Assembly: GCA_963693315.1 (NCBI GenBank) | Contig: OY856188.1 | Span: 203,150,029-203,214,028, forward strand | DNA: 64,000 bases | Direction: 5' to 3' | DNA from: Diogma glabrata | Lineage: Eukaryota > Arthropoda > Insecta > Diptera > Cylindrotomidae | In this document: piece after piece, positions 25,186 to 36,884 of the stretch | Layout: every line of letters begins with the position of its first letter | Numbering within the stretch: position 1 is the first letter of the stretch | Notes under the pieces: generated by a model | The model's database searches: none | The model's input: only the letters and a program-made list of their open reading frames with translations | Told to the model about the DNA's origin: nothing | Made by a program: the position numbers and the translations under genes

Positions 25186-26220
25186 GTTTCCATGCATCTT
25201 TCATTTCATATGCACATGATTTTAAATCATTATATGAGCTGATATATTTTCATCATTGCATCGTTCATCTCATATGTACATGATTTCAACTATTATATGA
25301 TCTGATATTTTCGTCATTACTTCAGTTAATCATCTCATGTACATAACTTCAACCATTATATGAGCTGATATATTTTCATCATTGCATCATTCATCTCATA
25401 TGTACATGGTTTTCAACTATTATATGAGCTGATATTTTCGTCATTGCTTCAATCAATCATCTCATATGTACATGATTTTCAACTATTATATGAGCTGATA
25501 TATTTTCATCATTGCATCATTCATCTCATATGTACATGATTTCCACTATTATATGAGCTGATATTTTCGTCATTGCTTCAATCAATCATCTCATATGTAC
25601 ATGATGTTCAACTATTATATGAGCTGATATTTTCGTCATTGCTTCAATCAATCATCTCATATGTACATGATTTCAACTATTATATGAGCTGAGATATTTT
25701 CGTCATTGCTTCAATCAATCATATCATATGTACATGATTCCAACTATTATATGAGCTCAGATATTTTCGTCATTGCTTCAGTTAATCATCTCGTTTACAT
25801 AACTGCAATTATTATATGAGCTGAGATATTTCCATCATTGCATCATTCATCTCACTTACATAATTTCATCTATTATATGAGCTGATATTTTCGTCATTAC
25901 TTCAGTTGATCATCTCATTTCCATAACTTCAACCATTATATGAGCTGATAGATTTTCATCATTGCATCAATCATCTCATATGTACATGATTTCAACTATT
26001 ATATGAGCTGATATTTTCGTCATTGCTCCAGTTAATCATCTCATTTACATAACTTCAACTATTATATGAGCTGATATTTTCTTCATTGTATCATGCATCT
26101 CATATGTACATAACTTCAACCATTATATGAGCTGATATATTTTCATCATTGCATCATTCATCTCATATGTACATGATTTCAACTATTATATGAGCTGAGA
26201 TATTTCCATATTTGCATCAC
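25186..26220. repeat. Minisatellite, about 16 units of 60-67 bp in two alternating types
   Basis: Each unit contains TATTATATGAGCTGATAT followed by a variable part and CATCTCATATGTACATGAT. Two unit types can be told apart: one reads TTTTCATCATTGCATCATTC, the other TTTTCGTCATTGCTTCAATC. In the first five units and again near units 10-13 they alternate, while units 6-9 are a run of the second type. That suggests a dimeric higher-order repeat later reshuffled. No coding potential and no CRISPR-like spacer diversity. Confidence 0.9.
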
Positions 26221-27410
26221 GGTGTTGGAAGTTGATGTGCCAACCAAATCACATCAAATATATCTTCAGGGAAAAAAATACAGTCCACCTCTCATCGACG
26301 CCGCATCACTGACATTACAAAGAAGATTTAAAATTGAAGTTAAGTAGTTAGAAAATAACTTGTATCATAATAATGGATTCTGCATTATTATTTTGCTTAC
26401 AATTAATCAAGTTCACATTTAAAATCTACCAAACAATTTTTATTTGCTAGGTTAACCTTATATATTAATCCAACAACTTGAAACGAAATGGAAGTGACAT
26501 TCCTAGAACAACTTCGACTTTGGTTTCTATATACCACTTCACTTTGCAATGTAATTTTATAGATCATGATGCTCCTTCTTAACCCATAGAAACACAACGA
26601 ACTAAATATCTTATTATTATTCCACAAATTGTGGTGAGGATACAAAATTAAACATAAAAAATGTAATAAAATTTATAATCAAATCACAGAATCATATTGT
26701 CCCTGTTGTTTGTTCTGTTCTATTCTTATGTTTTTTTGTTGTTCTTATTTTATTATTTTTGTCATTTAAATTCACCCTCTCAACAATACCGTATGCAGCA
26801 TAATTTTTTTTTTGTATATTCTGTTTTTATTCTAATGAGACACGAAATAGTTTTTCATTTATCACGCGCCCCTTTTTTAGGTTCTTCTTTTGTTACAGTT
26901 TTTCCAGTATCATGGAGAAAGGAAGACAAAAAAGAACATTTATATTTCCAATTTCAAAAAAAATTGTTGATGTTTATTAGATGAGATGTAAAAGAAAAGT
27001 GATTGTGATTTTTATGATTTTTCTTTCTTATTTTGATTTTGTTTGCTTAGAGAAAATGAAAAAAAAAATTATAATAAATAAAATAGAGAAAGAATTAGGG
27101 ATTAAGGATTGTAATATAAAACAAATAAAATAAAAGATGTTCCACTTTTTATATTCTCGTTGATTATTGCAACGTATATGAGGATTGTGTCTTAAGGTGT
27201 GTGTTGTGCAATATTAAAATGTTTATTGAAAACTAAACATCAAACATTCAGGAGAATGAATGAATCTTTCGATTAGCATCTTTTTTACTGAGTGCTTCTT
27301 TGGGCTCACAGGGGTTTTTCATAACTATAAAAGCACAACATACACCCAGCAAATGCCAGGTGCTGCTGAAAAAGTATCTCATCTTTTTGAGGTACACATA
27401 TTGTACCCAT
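26221..27410. other. AT-rich intergenic stretch, no gene seen
   Basis: Open frames at 26403-26645 (minus) and 26697-26984 (plus) carry no motif I recognise. Confidence 0.35.
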
Positions 27411-27910
27411 AGAGAAATCAATTTTTGTGGGGACTTTGTATATAGACTGCTAAGTTCTTTAAACAGTAAAATAGACATAGTATTGAAGAAAAGAATGCTA
27501 AAGTGCTTTGTGTGGAGCGTTCTCTTGTATGGATGTGAAACGTGGACCTTATCTAGATTAGTAAGTTAGAGAGTTTGAAATGTGGATTTGGAGAAGAGTT
27601 CTTCAGATCAAGTTGATAGACTAGGTGAGGAAGTTCTAAAAAGAGTGGGAGAGGAACGTAGTCTAGTAAAGATAATAGAGGAAAAAAAGGAATTGCATCG
27701 GACACGTACTAAGAAAGGCAATGTTTGTTTAGAGATGTTTTGGAAGGATCTGTGGAGGCAGAGATAAAAAGGGGAAGAAGAAAGCGAAAAATGATGGATA
27801 TTATAAAAAGGAGGGTACGGAATGATGAAAGAGACGACCCAGGAGAGAGACCGTTGGCGGAAACACTAGGGACCTGCGCAAGCAGAACACTAATGATGAA
27901 TGTTGTGATT
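27411..27910 (+). pseudogene. RTE/BovB-like LINE C-terminal relic
   Basis: Phrases in order are LNSKIDIVLKKRMLKCFVWS, VLLYGCETWTLSR, then (after a frameshift near 27570) EEVLKRVGEERSLVKII, a degenerate region, and KRGRRKRKMMDIIKRR. This order of WSVLLYGCETWT, EEVLxRVGExR and GRRR is characteristic of the C-terminal end of RTE-type and similar LINE pol proteins. The RT core itself is absent, and stops and frameshifts separate the blocks. It lies directly before the copia relic. Confidence 0.7.
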
Positions 27911-27929
27911 TAGTCCTAAATGTCAAAAC

Positions 27930-28860
27930 GAATCGATTGATTTAGAAAATGTTCAGTGTGTACCAGAATTATCGACTAATTTACTTTCGATAAGTCAAAT
28001 TGTTCAAAAAAGTAAATTTTCAAAAATAAAGGATGTTAAGTTTTAAGCAAAGATGGTGAAATATTAGCAAGAGATGAACATTGAAATAATTTATTTAAAC
28101 TTGAGGTTAAAGATCCATGCAAATTAAAGACATGTTTGGGCAAAAAGTATATGATAATATTGATTTATGGCTCAAGCGCATGGGATATTTGAATTACCAT
28201 AGTTTAACAATATTAAAAAATGATTTGACTATTGGAATCAATTTTGACAACAAACAAGAATCAGATTGCAAGATTTGTTCGTTAGGAAAACAGTGTATAT
28301 TGTCGTTTAATAAACAAGGCTCAAGAGCTGCTAATATTCTTGATTTAGTACACTCAGATATTTATAGACCGATAGAAGAAAATTCGCTACTTCGAATCGA
28401 ATCGATACTTCCTGATTGATTGATGACAAGACGAAAAAATTTTTATATATTTGTTTAAAACTAAATCATAATTTGAAGTATTACAAAAGTTTAGGCATTC
28501 GTTCAATTTGCTGAACGATAATCTGAACGAAAATTAAAAATTTTAAGAACTGATAATGGCTTAGAATACATGAATAATGGTATTCAAAAATATTTAGAAA
28601 ATATGGGAATATTACATCAAACCACAAATGCATACCTACACCTCAACAAAATGGTTTAGCGGAACAAAATAATCGTTCCATAGTTGAGAAAGAAGATGTA
28701 TGATAATTGAAAGTATAAACTACAAAAACCGTTTTGAGATGAAGCTGTTTTATATGTAGTATATTTGTTGAATCGATGTCCATTCCAACCTGTAGGACTT
28801 ACACCAGGAGAAGAATGGTATAAGGAAAAACCTAATTTATCGCACAAGAGTTTTTGGTTC
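27930..28860 (+). pseudogene. Copia pol, part 1: protease end, pre-integrase, integrase start
   Basis: Begins with VPELSTNLLSISQIV, the conserved stretch after the copia protease, followed by a decayed pre-integrase region (28117-28419 reads WLKRMGYLNYHS, CKICSLGKQ, DLVHSDIY). That gives the zinc-binding residues and the first integrase aspartate region. Later blocks, broken by frameshifts, include RTPQQNGLAEQNN-like sequence near 28640-28680 and LTPGEEWYKEKPNLSHKS at 28798-28850, just before element D interrupts it. Multiple stops make it non-functional. Confidence 0.75.
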
Positions 28861-31800
28861 CACTGAAAGAAATTTTGTTGTTATATCAACAAAATTGCAA
28901 TTAAATTAACAAAAATGTTATTAAAATGAGTCCAATAACAACTTGTCATCAATTTAATATAATGAATTATTAAAAAAACAATAAATTAAAGAGAGCGAAA
29001 GAACGGGAGAGTCAAATTAACAATAATCATTGTTTTATATTTAATAGTAAAGTTGTTATTTGAACTCACAAAGGTTTTTAATTTCACAGCAGAATTTTTC
29101 CATTCAATAAGTTTATTTTTTTTTTAATAACAAAAACGGTATATGCTACAAAAAATATTATACATTTAATTAGCAACATTATTATTTGAACAGACGTATT
29201 TTTTTTTTTAATAGCAGAAGATGTCCATTTGATAAAGCAGTTATTTTTTTAAAAATCAATAGTGTGCGTTTGACAACAATAATTTTAAATTTAATAATCA
29301 AATTATTGATTTAATAGACAATGGTTTTAATTTAATAATTGAAGTTATATATTTAACAATGTGTATATTGCTTTAATTATCAAAAATGTTTATTTAACAA
29401 CAAAAATTATATTTTTAATAAAAAGTTCATTTCTTTAATAATGTGTATTGTTATTTGAAAAGCAAATTATTGTTGTATTGATAATACTCTGCTATTAAAT
29501 TAACAATTTTTATTATTATAATAACACTACGAGTTGTTTTTCTAAAAGATGGTTTAGGTGTTTTTGACATGCTATTAAATTAAAAAATATAATCTTTAAT
29601 AACAGATTTTCATAATTAATTGTACTTGTGTAAATTGTAGATTTTACCTGACTTTGGAACAAAAAATTAATTCGAAAGCTTTGTATAGAGTTGAATTTTA
29701 TTCAACCCTTTTAAACTAAAGAGCATGGCAACATCAATATTAGTTAATTTTGTAAGTATGACAGAGGAAAATTCTTAAATTAAGTTTATAATTTGAATGT
29801 TTAATTTACATTTCTGCTAAATAATGTGTTGGAGTGCTCCTCAGTGTTATTAATTAATAAGGTTTAGAAAATAAAACATTATAATTTTACACAACAAATT
29901 AATTTTTTTTTATTTTCTTACAAATTACATTTATTATATTACTTCATTTTATTATTAATTCATTTTAAATAAATAATTTCATTTTATTATAAGTTTAAAT
30001 CATTAATTAATGTTTTAACTGCTGGATGTTGGGGTTTATTTTCGATATTGAAAAAATAAACTTCTATAAAGCTCCAATATAAATATGCAGCTGGTGGATA
30101 TTGTAAATTGAAAATTTGGAATATTTTGAAGCATATTTCAATGGCTCTTGCCACACAGTCTATTTGGTTGGAATTTCATCGTAATAGACAAAAATTTGTT
30201 TTGGATCTTCTATTGTTTCGGTAACTAATAATAGTGACTGTATCGGAATATTTTCAAGGATTCTTTTTTCTAAAATTTCCTCTAATTGTTGAGCCGTCTT
30301 GCCAACAATTAAAAAAGCATTTTGAGAATCCCTAATTGAAAACTTTTTATGTTTTTTTTGATTGTTTACTTTAACCACAGTTCTTGCTGTGGGCACTAGT
30401 ACATTGTGTAGTGAATAAAATGTAATTAATAAGTTATCATCTGTGATAGAAAGTATAGAAATTATTTAGTAATATATATATTACAAGTTCAAAATATATA
30501 TACACACATATACATATATATGAATGATTTTTTAAACCCAAAATTATGGACTCATGTAGGCATTTAATAAAACGGCATTATTGCATTGGTAATGGAAAGG
30601 ATAAGATCCCTTTCATAAATAGGTAAAGAAAAAGATGAAGTTTTCATATATGTATATGTATGTTTTTGCAGACAACGTTAGGCATGTTTAGTGATAATTA
30701 TAAATATAATAAATTGAAAATTAACGTCTCTGAAAGACATTCAAATATAACATGCTAACTGAAATATTTATGTGTATATATGTGTTTATATGTGTATATA
30801 TCTATATATACTCATATATACTATATACTCAGTATTAATAAAAGGATCTTACTGTATAGAATTTTATTTGAATCAAGTAAATCAATCATTGATTTAGCAG
30901 CTGATTCCTTAATTTTACGTTTATATATTTCGAACATTTGTCTTGGAAATTTATCGACTACAGTCAACATGTCTGTCGCCAAAGGAAACAATGTTTTAAA
31001 GTCTAAAAGAACGTAAACAGTAATTAAATAAACATATGTAATAATTAAACAATGAAATAAAAAAGTTAAAATATTAATAATATGTTTTACACGTACTAAT
31101 TTATATCCCAATGGTTTAGTAAAATGTTTCTACTTTGCTAAAATTTCGGAAGTTTTTTCCATATTTTTTATCTCGTTCAGTCGGTAATTCCAAGTTTTCT
31201 GCCAATTTTCCTCCACTTCAGACCATGTACATTCATTACGTGTAAGAGCCGATAAATGCGACTCAATATTTTCCTCAACTAAAACATAACGTTAAATGTA
31301 TAAACTATAAAATATTTTTAAAAAATATATTAATTACCTAATAACTTGGGTGGCTCATCTTTATCAACATCTTTTGTCTTTTTCTTTAAGCCAAAATTTT
31401 CCAAAGATTTATTTTTGTTAAAATATTTCTGGTAGATTTTGCCAGAAACATGCTTTCCTTTTGTTTTATTAAAATAAATGGACTGAAAATAAATGGAAAT
31501 AATTAGATACAAATTACAAATTAGTATACAAAAAGTTATATAGTATATAAATACAAAATATATATACATATATACTTATATATTTCAGGGAAATATTACG
31601 TTAGAACTCATAAACAAATACTTCCTCAATTTGATCAGCAATTTGTTTTGCATGGGTCGTTGACATTTTGATTTTGTTACTGTATACAAAATCAATTATA
31701 ACGTTAACAACAAAATTTCGTTGAGAATCATTTTTCTCGTCAGATTATATTGGTTAATAATTTCCAAGCCATAATTGCTCTGTTTCAGTATGGCTCTCAC

Positions 31801-33111
31801 GTCTATTGTTTTGTTATCAGTCTCGGTAACAAAAACATCTTCATCCGGTGAATTTGAAACTATTGATTTTGACTTTTGCCACATAATTAGTTGGTGTTCA
31901 AATTTTACTACATAGCCCAAGGGAAATCCTTCCATCAATTTTTACACATGATGTACTCGAAAATGTTGTAAACATTCGATATCAACACATTCTTCTAAAA
32001 GCCTAATAATTAGATTCAAATAAATTTAATTAAAATTACACAAACTTACCAACACATTTCGGAAAAATAAATTCTAAATTCCAAGATCTTCATAAATCTT
32101 TTAGTTCATTTTGGTCGTGTGTATTCATTTGGTTTGTTCCTTGTGGCTGTGATATATATATAAATGATGGTTTTTTTTTTGAAATCAGTTAATTTAGAAT
32201 CCATTTTTACTTTCAAACTACTAAGAAATTTGCTATTTATTTTATGTAATGTAAATGTAAAACACACTATTGATACACTAACTTTTACACAATACACTAA
32301 ACAAGTTTAGCACTTATTTGAATGTTTTAAATCCACATACGCAGAAGGAGGTTACGCGCAAACTACTTTCTTTCTATATTTCGTTCGAGAACAAGAGAAA
32401 TGAAAAATACGATACATCCGAACCAATTTTAATTTCAATAACTAATAATGTTGAAATAAAAATTTGTTATTGTTTTGATAACTCTGATTATTAAAACAAT
32501 AGTTTTCTGTTATTTTAATAATTACAACTATTCAAATAAAAACCAAAGATATTATTTTAATTGTAAGTTACAAAACATGTGTTTTCATAATTTCTCTAAT
32601 TTTTCTCACTATATTTTTAAAAACTAAAATTATCAAATTTATAGTAAACGCTATTAACACAAAAACCAACTGTTATTTAAACAACTAGTTATTTTGAAAT
32701 ATCAAATTGTTTTTAATTTGATAATAATTGTCGTCTAAATAATAATTTTCTACTAGGTTAATAATTTTTATTGTTTTAACAATAACAAAAGTTTTTTTTT
32801 AAATAACAAATTTTGACAATTTTTGTTCTTATTTTCACAACGATTTCGTTTCAACAAAAGTTATTAATTTGACAGGTATATTCTATTTTTTATAACAAAA
32901 ACTGTTTTTTAAATAAAAGTTACTATTGATTTTATTATAATAATATTTTTACTATTATTTTTGTGGAAAAGAAAATTTTGTTATTGATTTAAATACAAAA
33001 CATATTATAATGAAAACAATTACTATTGATTTAAAAAAAATGTTTATTAGCAAATTTTACAACACCTTTAACAACCGATTTGTTTAAAAAAACGTAAAAT
33101 TTTTTTGAGTG
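28861..33111 (-). mobile_element. Element D: CACTG-ended transposon carrying a six-exon gene
   Basis: Starts CACTGAAAGAAATTTT at 28861, and its right end reads as the complement of CACTCAAAAAAATTTT at 33111 (two mismatches in 16). The host copia gene is interrupted here with the dinucleotide TC on both sides (28859-28860 and 33112-33113). About 700 bp at each end (28880-29560 and 32430-33100) is made of TAACAA/TTGTTA-like phrases in both orientations, as in element E. The middle holds a six-exon pseudogene on the minus strand (29987-32128). Ends and 2-bp duplication resemble animal CACTA/EnSpm elements; no transposase of that type is seen. Confidence 0.75.
29987..32128 (-). pseudogene. Six-exon gene inside element D with SAM-like N-terminus
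   Basis: A consistent gene model can be read: exons at 32050-32128, 31622-31994, 31338-31482, 31093-31278, 30853-31002 and 29987-30440, with GT and AG at every junction and matching phases. The 31622 donor (GAA then GTATTTG) is the least certain. The first two exons give SWNLEFIFPKCV, ECVDIECLQHF, LMEGFPLGYVVKFEHQ and LIMW, a pattern like a SAM domain. Later parts include KIYQKYFNKN, WNYRLNEI, LGYKLV, FPRQMFEIYKRKIKE, SIRDSQNAFLIV, FVYYDEIP and CFKIFQIFNLQYPP. I recognise the whole as an uncharacterised multicopy insect protein family. It is dead here: stops in exons 1, 2 and 4, frameshifts in exons 2 and 6. Function unknown; it may be an element-encoded accessory protein. Confidence 0.7.
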
Positions 33112-33273
33112 TCTACAGTGATGATAGTCCATATTCCAAAATAACAAAGAAAAACATTGGACCCGAAATCACGTGAATGTATTTTAGTAGGATTCAATGA
33201 TCGTAAAAATGGCTATCGTCAAGAAAAATCATCAAGAAAAATTTATATCATTTGATGCGCAGTAGAACTACTA
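33112..33273 (+). pseudogene. Copia pol, part 2: integrase C-terminal region
   Basis: Between element D and the mariner lies a short block reading KTLDPKSRECILVGFNDR and NGYR, the typical copia integrase end, after a one-base frame change. It continues part 1 with nothing else in between. Confidence 0.8.
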
Positions 33274-34561
33274 GGTCATTCAATAATTCCGTAGGATGAC
33301 ACATAGATGGCGTTACTAGAATTTTTTCCATATGATTTTTATTTAGTACTAACCTTCAAACGATACGTGTATAAATTTGACAGCAATCTGACTATTTATT
33401 CGTGAGTTATAGCATTTTGTGTGAAGCAACTTTTGTTTTTGAAAAAAAAATGGAAAAAAGTGAATTTCGAATTTTAATAAAGCATTGCTTTTTGATGAAA
33501 AAAAATACAGTGGAAACCAAACAATGGCTTGATAAACATTATCCAAACTCTGCTCCATCGAGACAAATGGTAGAGAAATGGATGGCTGAATTTAAATGTG
33601 GTCGTACCAGCACAAAAGATGCAGAGCGCAGTGGACGCCCAAATGAGGCTGTTATTCCAGAAAACATAAAAAAAATCCACAAATTGGTTATGAACGATCG
33701 CAAATTGAAGGTGCACGAAATAGCTGACATTGTAAAGGTAGCAGATGGTAGTGTTTTTACCATTTTACACGAACATTTGGGTATGCGAAAGCTCTATGCA
33801 AATTGGGTGCCGCGTGAGCTCACAGTCCACCAAAAACAACAACGAATCGATGCTTCGGAGGAGTCTTTGGCACTGTTAAACCGCAATAAAAGGGAATTCT
33901 ATCGTAGATATGTGACAATGGATGAGACATGGCTTCACAATTAAACACCAGAATCCAAAAGACAGTCAGCTGAGTGGACAGCAGTCGACGAACCGAATCC
34001 AAAGCGAGCAAAGACGCAACAGTCGGCCGGTAAGGTGATGGCGTCTGTATTTTGGGATACGAACGGAATAATATTCATCGACTATCTCCAAAAAGGAACC
34101 ACCATCAACAGCGAGTATTACTGTGAACTTTTGGATCGATTGAAGGCTGAAATCGCAAAGAAACGGCCACATTTGCAAAAGAAAAAAGTGTTGTTTCACC
34201 AAGATAATGCACCGTGTCACAGATCGATGAAAACGATGGCAAAATTGAATGAATTGGGCTTTGAATTGCTTACCCACCCACCATATTCTCCAGATTTAGC
34301 CCCCGGCGACTTTTTCCTGTTTTCAGATCTCAAGAGAATGCTTGCTGGAAAGAAATTTAAGTCCAATGATGAAGTAATCGCTGAAACTGAGGTCTATTTT
34401 GACGAGAAAGAGAAATCGTACTATAAAAGTGGTATAGAAAAGTTGGAAAATCGCTATACTCGTTGTATCGCCGTCGAAGGCAACTATGTTGAATAAAAAA
34501 ATCGAGTTTTGTCAAAATGTTGTTTTTTTCTTACTTATCCTACGGACTTATTGAACGACCT
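33274..34561 (+). mobile_element. Mariner transposon, irritans subfamily-like, nearly full length
   Basis: Inverted ends GGTCATTCAATAATTCCGTA (33274) and the complement of AGGTCGTTCAATAAGTCCGT (ending 34561) are flanked by TA at 33272-33273 and 34562-34563. The total length of about 1.29 kb is normal for this group. It contains one transposase gene with a single internal stop. It was inserted into the copia integrase/linker region. The left end seems to lack one terminal base compared with the right. Confidence 0.9.
33450..34496 (+). pseudogene. Mariner transposase with one nonsense codon
   Basis: From the ATG at 33450 to the TAA at 34494-34496 the frame is open for 348 residues except for a TAA at 33942-33944. 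It follows the first catalytic motif TMDETWLHN, where relatives have a tyrosine or similar residue. The N-terminal helix-turn-helix region is followed by WVPRELT and the D,D34D catalytic triad: MDETW, HQDNAPCH and YSPDLAPGD, with 34 residues between the last two aspartates. Length and motif wording match irritans-subfamily mariners. The transposase would bind the inverted ends and cut and paste at TA sites. One point mutation separates it from an intact frame, so it is the youngest-looking insertion in the copia nest. Confidence 0.9.
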
Positions 34562-35354
34562 TAGATGAAGGTGATCAAAAAATTGAGACAAATTCATCAG
34601 ATATTGCGCTCCCTCAGCAAAATAACTCACAACCACCCGTGTCACAGGTGTTGAAGCCCAGTGAAAGGGAGCGTTCCTCCAGTTAAGTAAAGAGATTTTT
34701 TACTGGAACTAGAGTTTCCTATTTTTAAAAATTATTTACAGAATGATTTTGCTGAAGATGTTGCTCGAATAAAAACAGTGCGGCAACTTTAATGATGAAT
34801 TCTCAAAGTAATTTAGTTGAAGATCCAAGAACAGTCGAAGAATCAATGAACAGACCAGATGCTGACGCGTCATGATTCACTGAGATATCTATTTGCACTG
34901 GCAGTCCGACTAATTCTTAAAATTGACCAAATGGATGTAATTATTGCATTTTTCTACAAAATTAAAGTTACATGGAACAACCTCCATTATTTAATAAAGA
35001 TTATTCTAAGGTTTGTTATTTAAAGAAGGCTAAAACGGTCAAAGAGTTTGGAATATTGAACTTGATGGAGTTTTAAGACAGACAATTTGGCCTGCAAAAA
35101 TCCCGATATGACAACTGCATTTATTATAAAATTTAGTAAGAAAGTATTATTTATTGCCACGTATGTCGATGATTTATTAATATTTTATAATGATACAACA
35201 TGGATGAAAATGATAAAAGACCAATTATATAAAAAATTTCAAATGAAAGATCTTGGTAATGTGAAATACTGTCTAGGAATGAAAATTATTGTGAATGATG
35301 AGTCAATATCATTAGATCAAGAAACTTTTACAAAATGTAAAGCCGTAAGTGCGC
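34562..35354 (+). pseudogene. Copia pol, part 3: linker and reverse transcriptase
   Basis: After the mariner the copia linker resumes (34562-34690, glutamine- and serine-rich), then decayed RT blocks: YMEQPPLF near 34970, KVCYLKKAKT, and the intact segment IKFSKKVLFIATYVDDLLIF with the YVDD active site at about 35165. KDLGNVKYCLGMKI follows. It ends at CKAVSA, where relatives continue into a TPMD block; about 70 residues are missing before the RNase H part, so a deletion preceded or accompanied the insertion of the F1-F2 block. Confidence 0.8.
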
Positions 35355-36652
35355 TGTAATGACGGACTATTTTCAATTTTTACTCTAAAATAATAATTTT
35401 CAAATTCAATAATAATTTTATTAATTTTCTTCAATTGTAATAAACGTATACGTTTATTCGTACCACTGTACATTTTTTTTGGTGATTTAAATAAGTTCAA
35501 GTAAATTAAAAATACAAGTTTTTCATAAATGATAAAAAATGAAACAGGAGATCGATGCTAATATGATATAAAAACGATCAAATTGTTTGGATCGGCAATT
35601 TAGTATAATTTTTAAATCGAAAGAATCAGTATTTAATTAGTAAAATTTAAATCAATTAGTATATAATTTTTAAATGTTCAAGTATGTACATAAATTTAAA
35701 TCGAAGAATTGTGTGTGATCACAAAATTAAAGTTTTAATTTAATAAACTGTAATAATGGTTCTTAATAAATTTTGTTTATTTTCATTTATAAATTGCTTA
35801 AAAATATATCAATTTTATACCAGAATATTGAGTTTGTGTTTTGTGACATTTCAAAACCATAATTCGTTTTAGTGATAATTTGAATTGAGACTTTAAGCCT
35901 AAAGAAAATATTGATATATATAAATATGACAGAACCAAAAAAAAAAATCGAAAGCTTAAGTTTTGTAAGAAAAAATAATGTTATCTGGACGTTTTGTGTT
36001 TTATTTGGACATGCAGTTATTTACAATTTGAAAACATTAAAATTTTGCAAATTTAATTAAATAATAATAGTTATGAAATGTTGTATATGTAAATGTGTGA
36101 ACTCAAATCGTTACGAAAAGCATAATAGAAATAAAATAACATGTCACAGATTTCCAACCGATACAAAATATTTAAATGCATGGTTAAAAGCACTAAATTT
36201 ATAACCTTGGAAACCGCAGAAACACGATGTAATTTGTTCGCAGCATTTTGAGGAAGATTGTTAAGATCGAAGTTCACCGTTAAGGATTCGTCTTAAGAAA
36301 ACTGCAATACCTACTATTTTTATTCAAATGTCTGGGGAATCATTAATAAAGGGAGTTACCACAGAAGATAAACCAAGACTTAAAATAAAACATGAAGAAT
36401 ACAACATTCAAGATAAATTAATGTAAGCTTTTTATTGAATTCTAATTTATATAATTTTTTATTTGTTTTTAACTAAATTATTTTATTTGTTAGCAATTAA
36501 TAAGTTTCTTTACAATCTTTCTGTGATTCATAATATAAGAGATTTCCAAGTGTAAATTTAGTTTGTCGCAGATTCAGTTTTCATATATTTTTTTTGAGCT
36601 TTCCGGTGTAATGTAATATAATTATTCGTATAAAAGTCCAAATCATTATACA
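35355..36652 (+). mobile_element. Element F1: small TIR element carrying a THAP exon
   Basis: The left end TGTAATGACGGAC starts at 35355, and a degenerate right end (AAAGTCCAAATC, then TTATACA) ends about 36652. The first 280 bp (35361-35640) are about 90-95% like 38143-38425 of F2. The last 230 bp (36390-36620) match 39028-39250 of F2. Between these shared ends F1 carries a THAP exon where F2 carries a BTB exon. The left flank GCGC (35351-35354) is repeated at 40781-40784 to the right of F2. Confidence 0.7.
36073..36422 (+). pseudogene. THAP-domain exon in element F1
   Basis: From the ATG at 36073 the product starts MKCCICKCVNSNRYEKHN, then CHRFPTD, LNAWLKAL, PWKPQ and VICSQHFEEDC. This is the THAP zinc-finger pattern: paired N-terminal cysteines, FP, tryptophans, and a final C-x2-H-F. 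An RLKKTAIPTIF tail follows, as in many THAP proteins. Two TAA codons interrupt it, one before PWKP and one after EEDC. The exon ends KHEEYNIQDKL at a splice donor (AT, then GTAAGC at 36423). A likely acceptor (TTTGTTAG) near 36490 leads to a stop after two codons, so the product would be a THAP-only protein. THAP domains bind DNA and are common in transposases and host regulators. Confidence 0.75.
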
Positions 36653-36884
36653 TTTAGTTTTTTGAAAGCCAGTTTACATGGCGCTTGAAACAAAGACCTT
36701 GGTTTTTGTAGGTTTTTTTATATGAGTTTAGTGATATTTTTTGCGTTATAATTTTTGGCGCTTTAAGTTAATTTCGGTAAAACCTGTTTTGGGTTTTTTT
36801 TGTTTTGATTTGTGTTGGTTAAACCAGTTGATTTGTGTTGGTTAAACCAATCCGTTTTGTTTAAAATTAAAATTATCTAGAAAT
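36653..36884. other. Spacer between F1 and repeat G, no gene seen
   Basis: AT-rich; it contains a short direct duplication of GATTTGTGTTGGTTAAACCA near 36808-36850. Confidence 0.4.

Noticed and set aside
25186..26220. CRISPR-like regular repeats
   Set aside because: There are no distinct spacers; the whole unit repeats, and the host is an animal. It is a minisatellite.
27248..27478. 76-codon open frame (minus)
   Set aside because: It lies opposite the start of the RTE-like relic and has no motif of its own.
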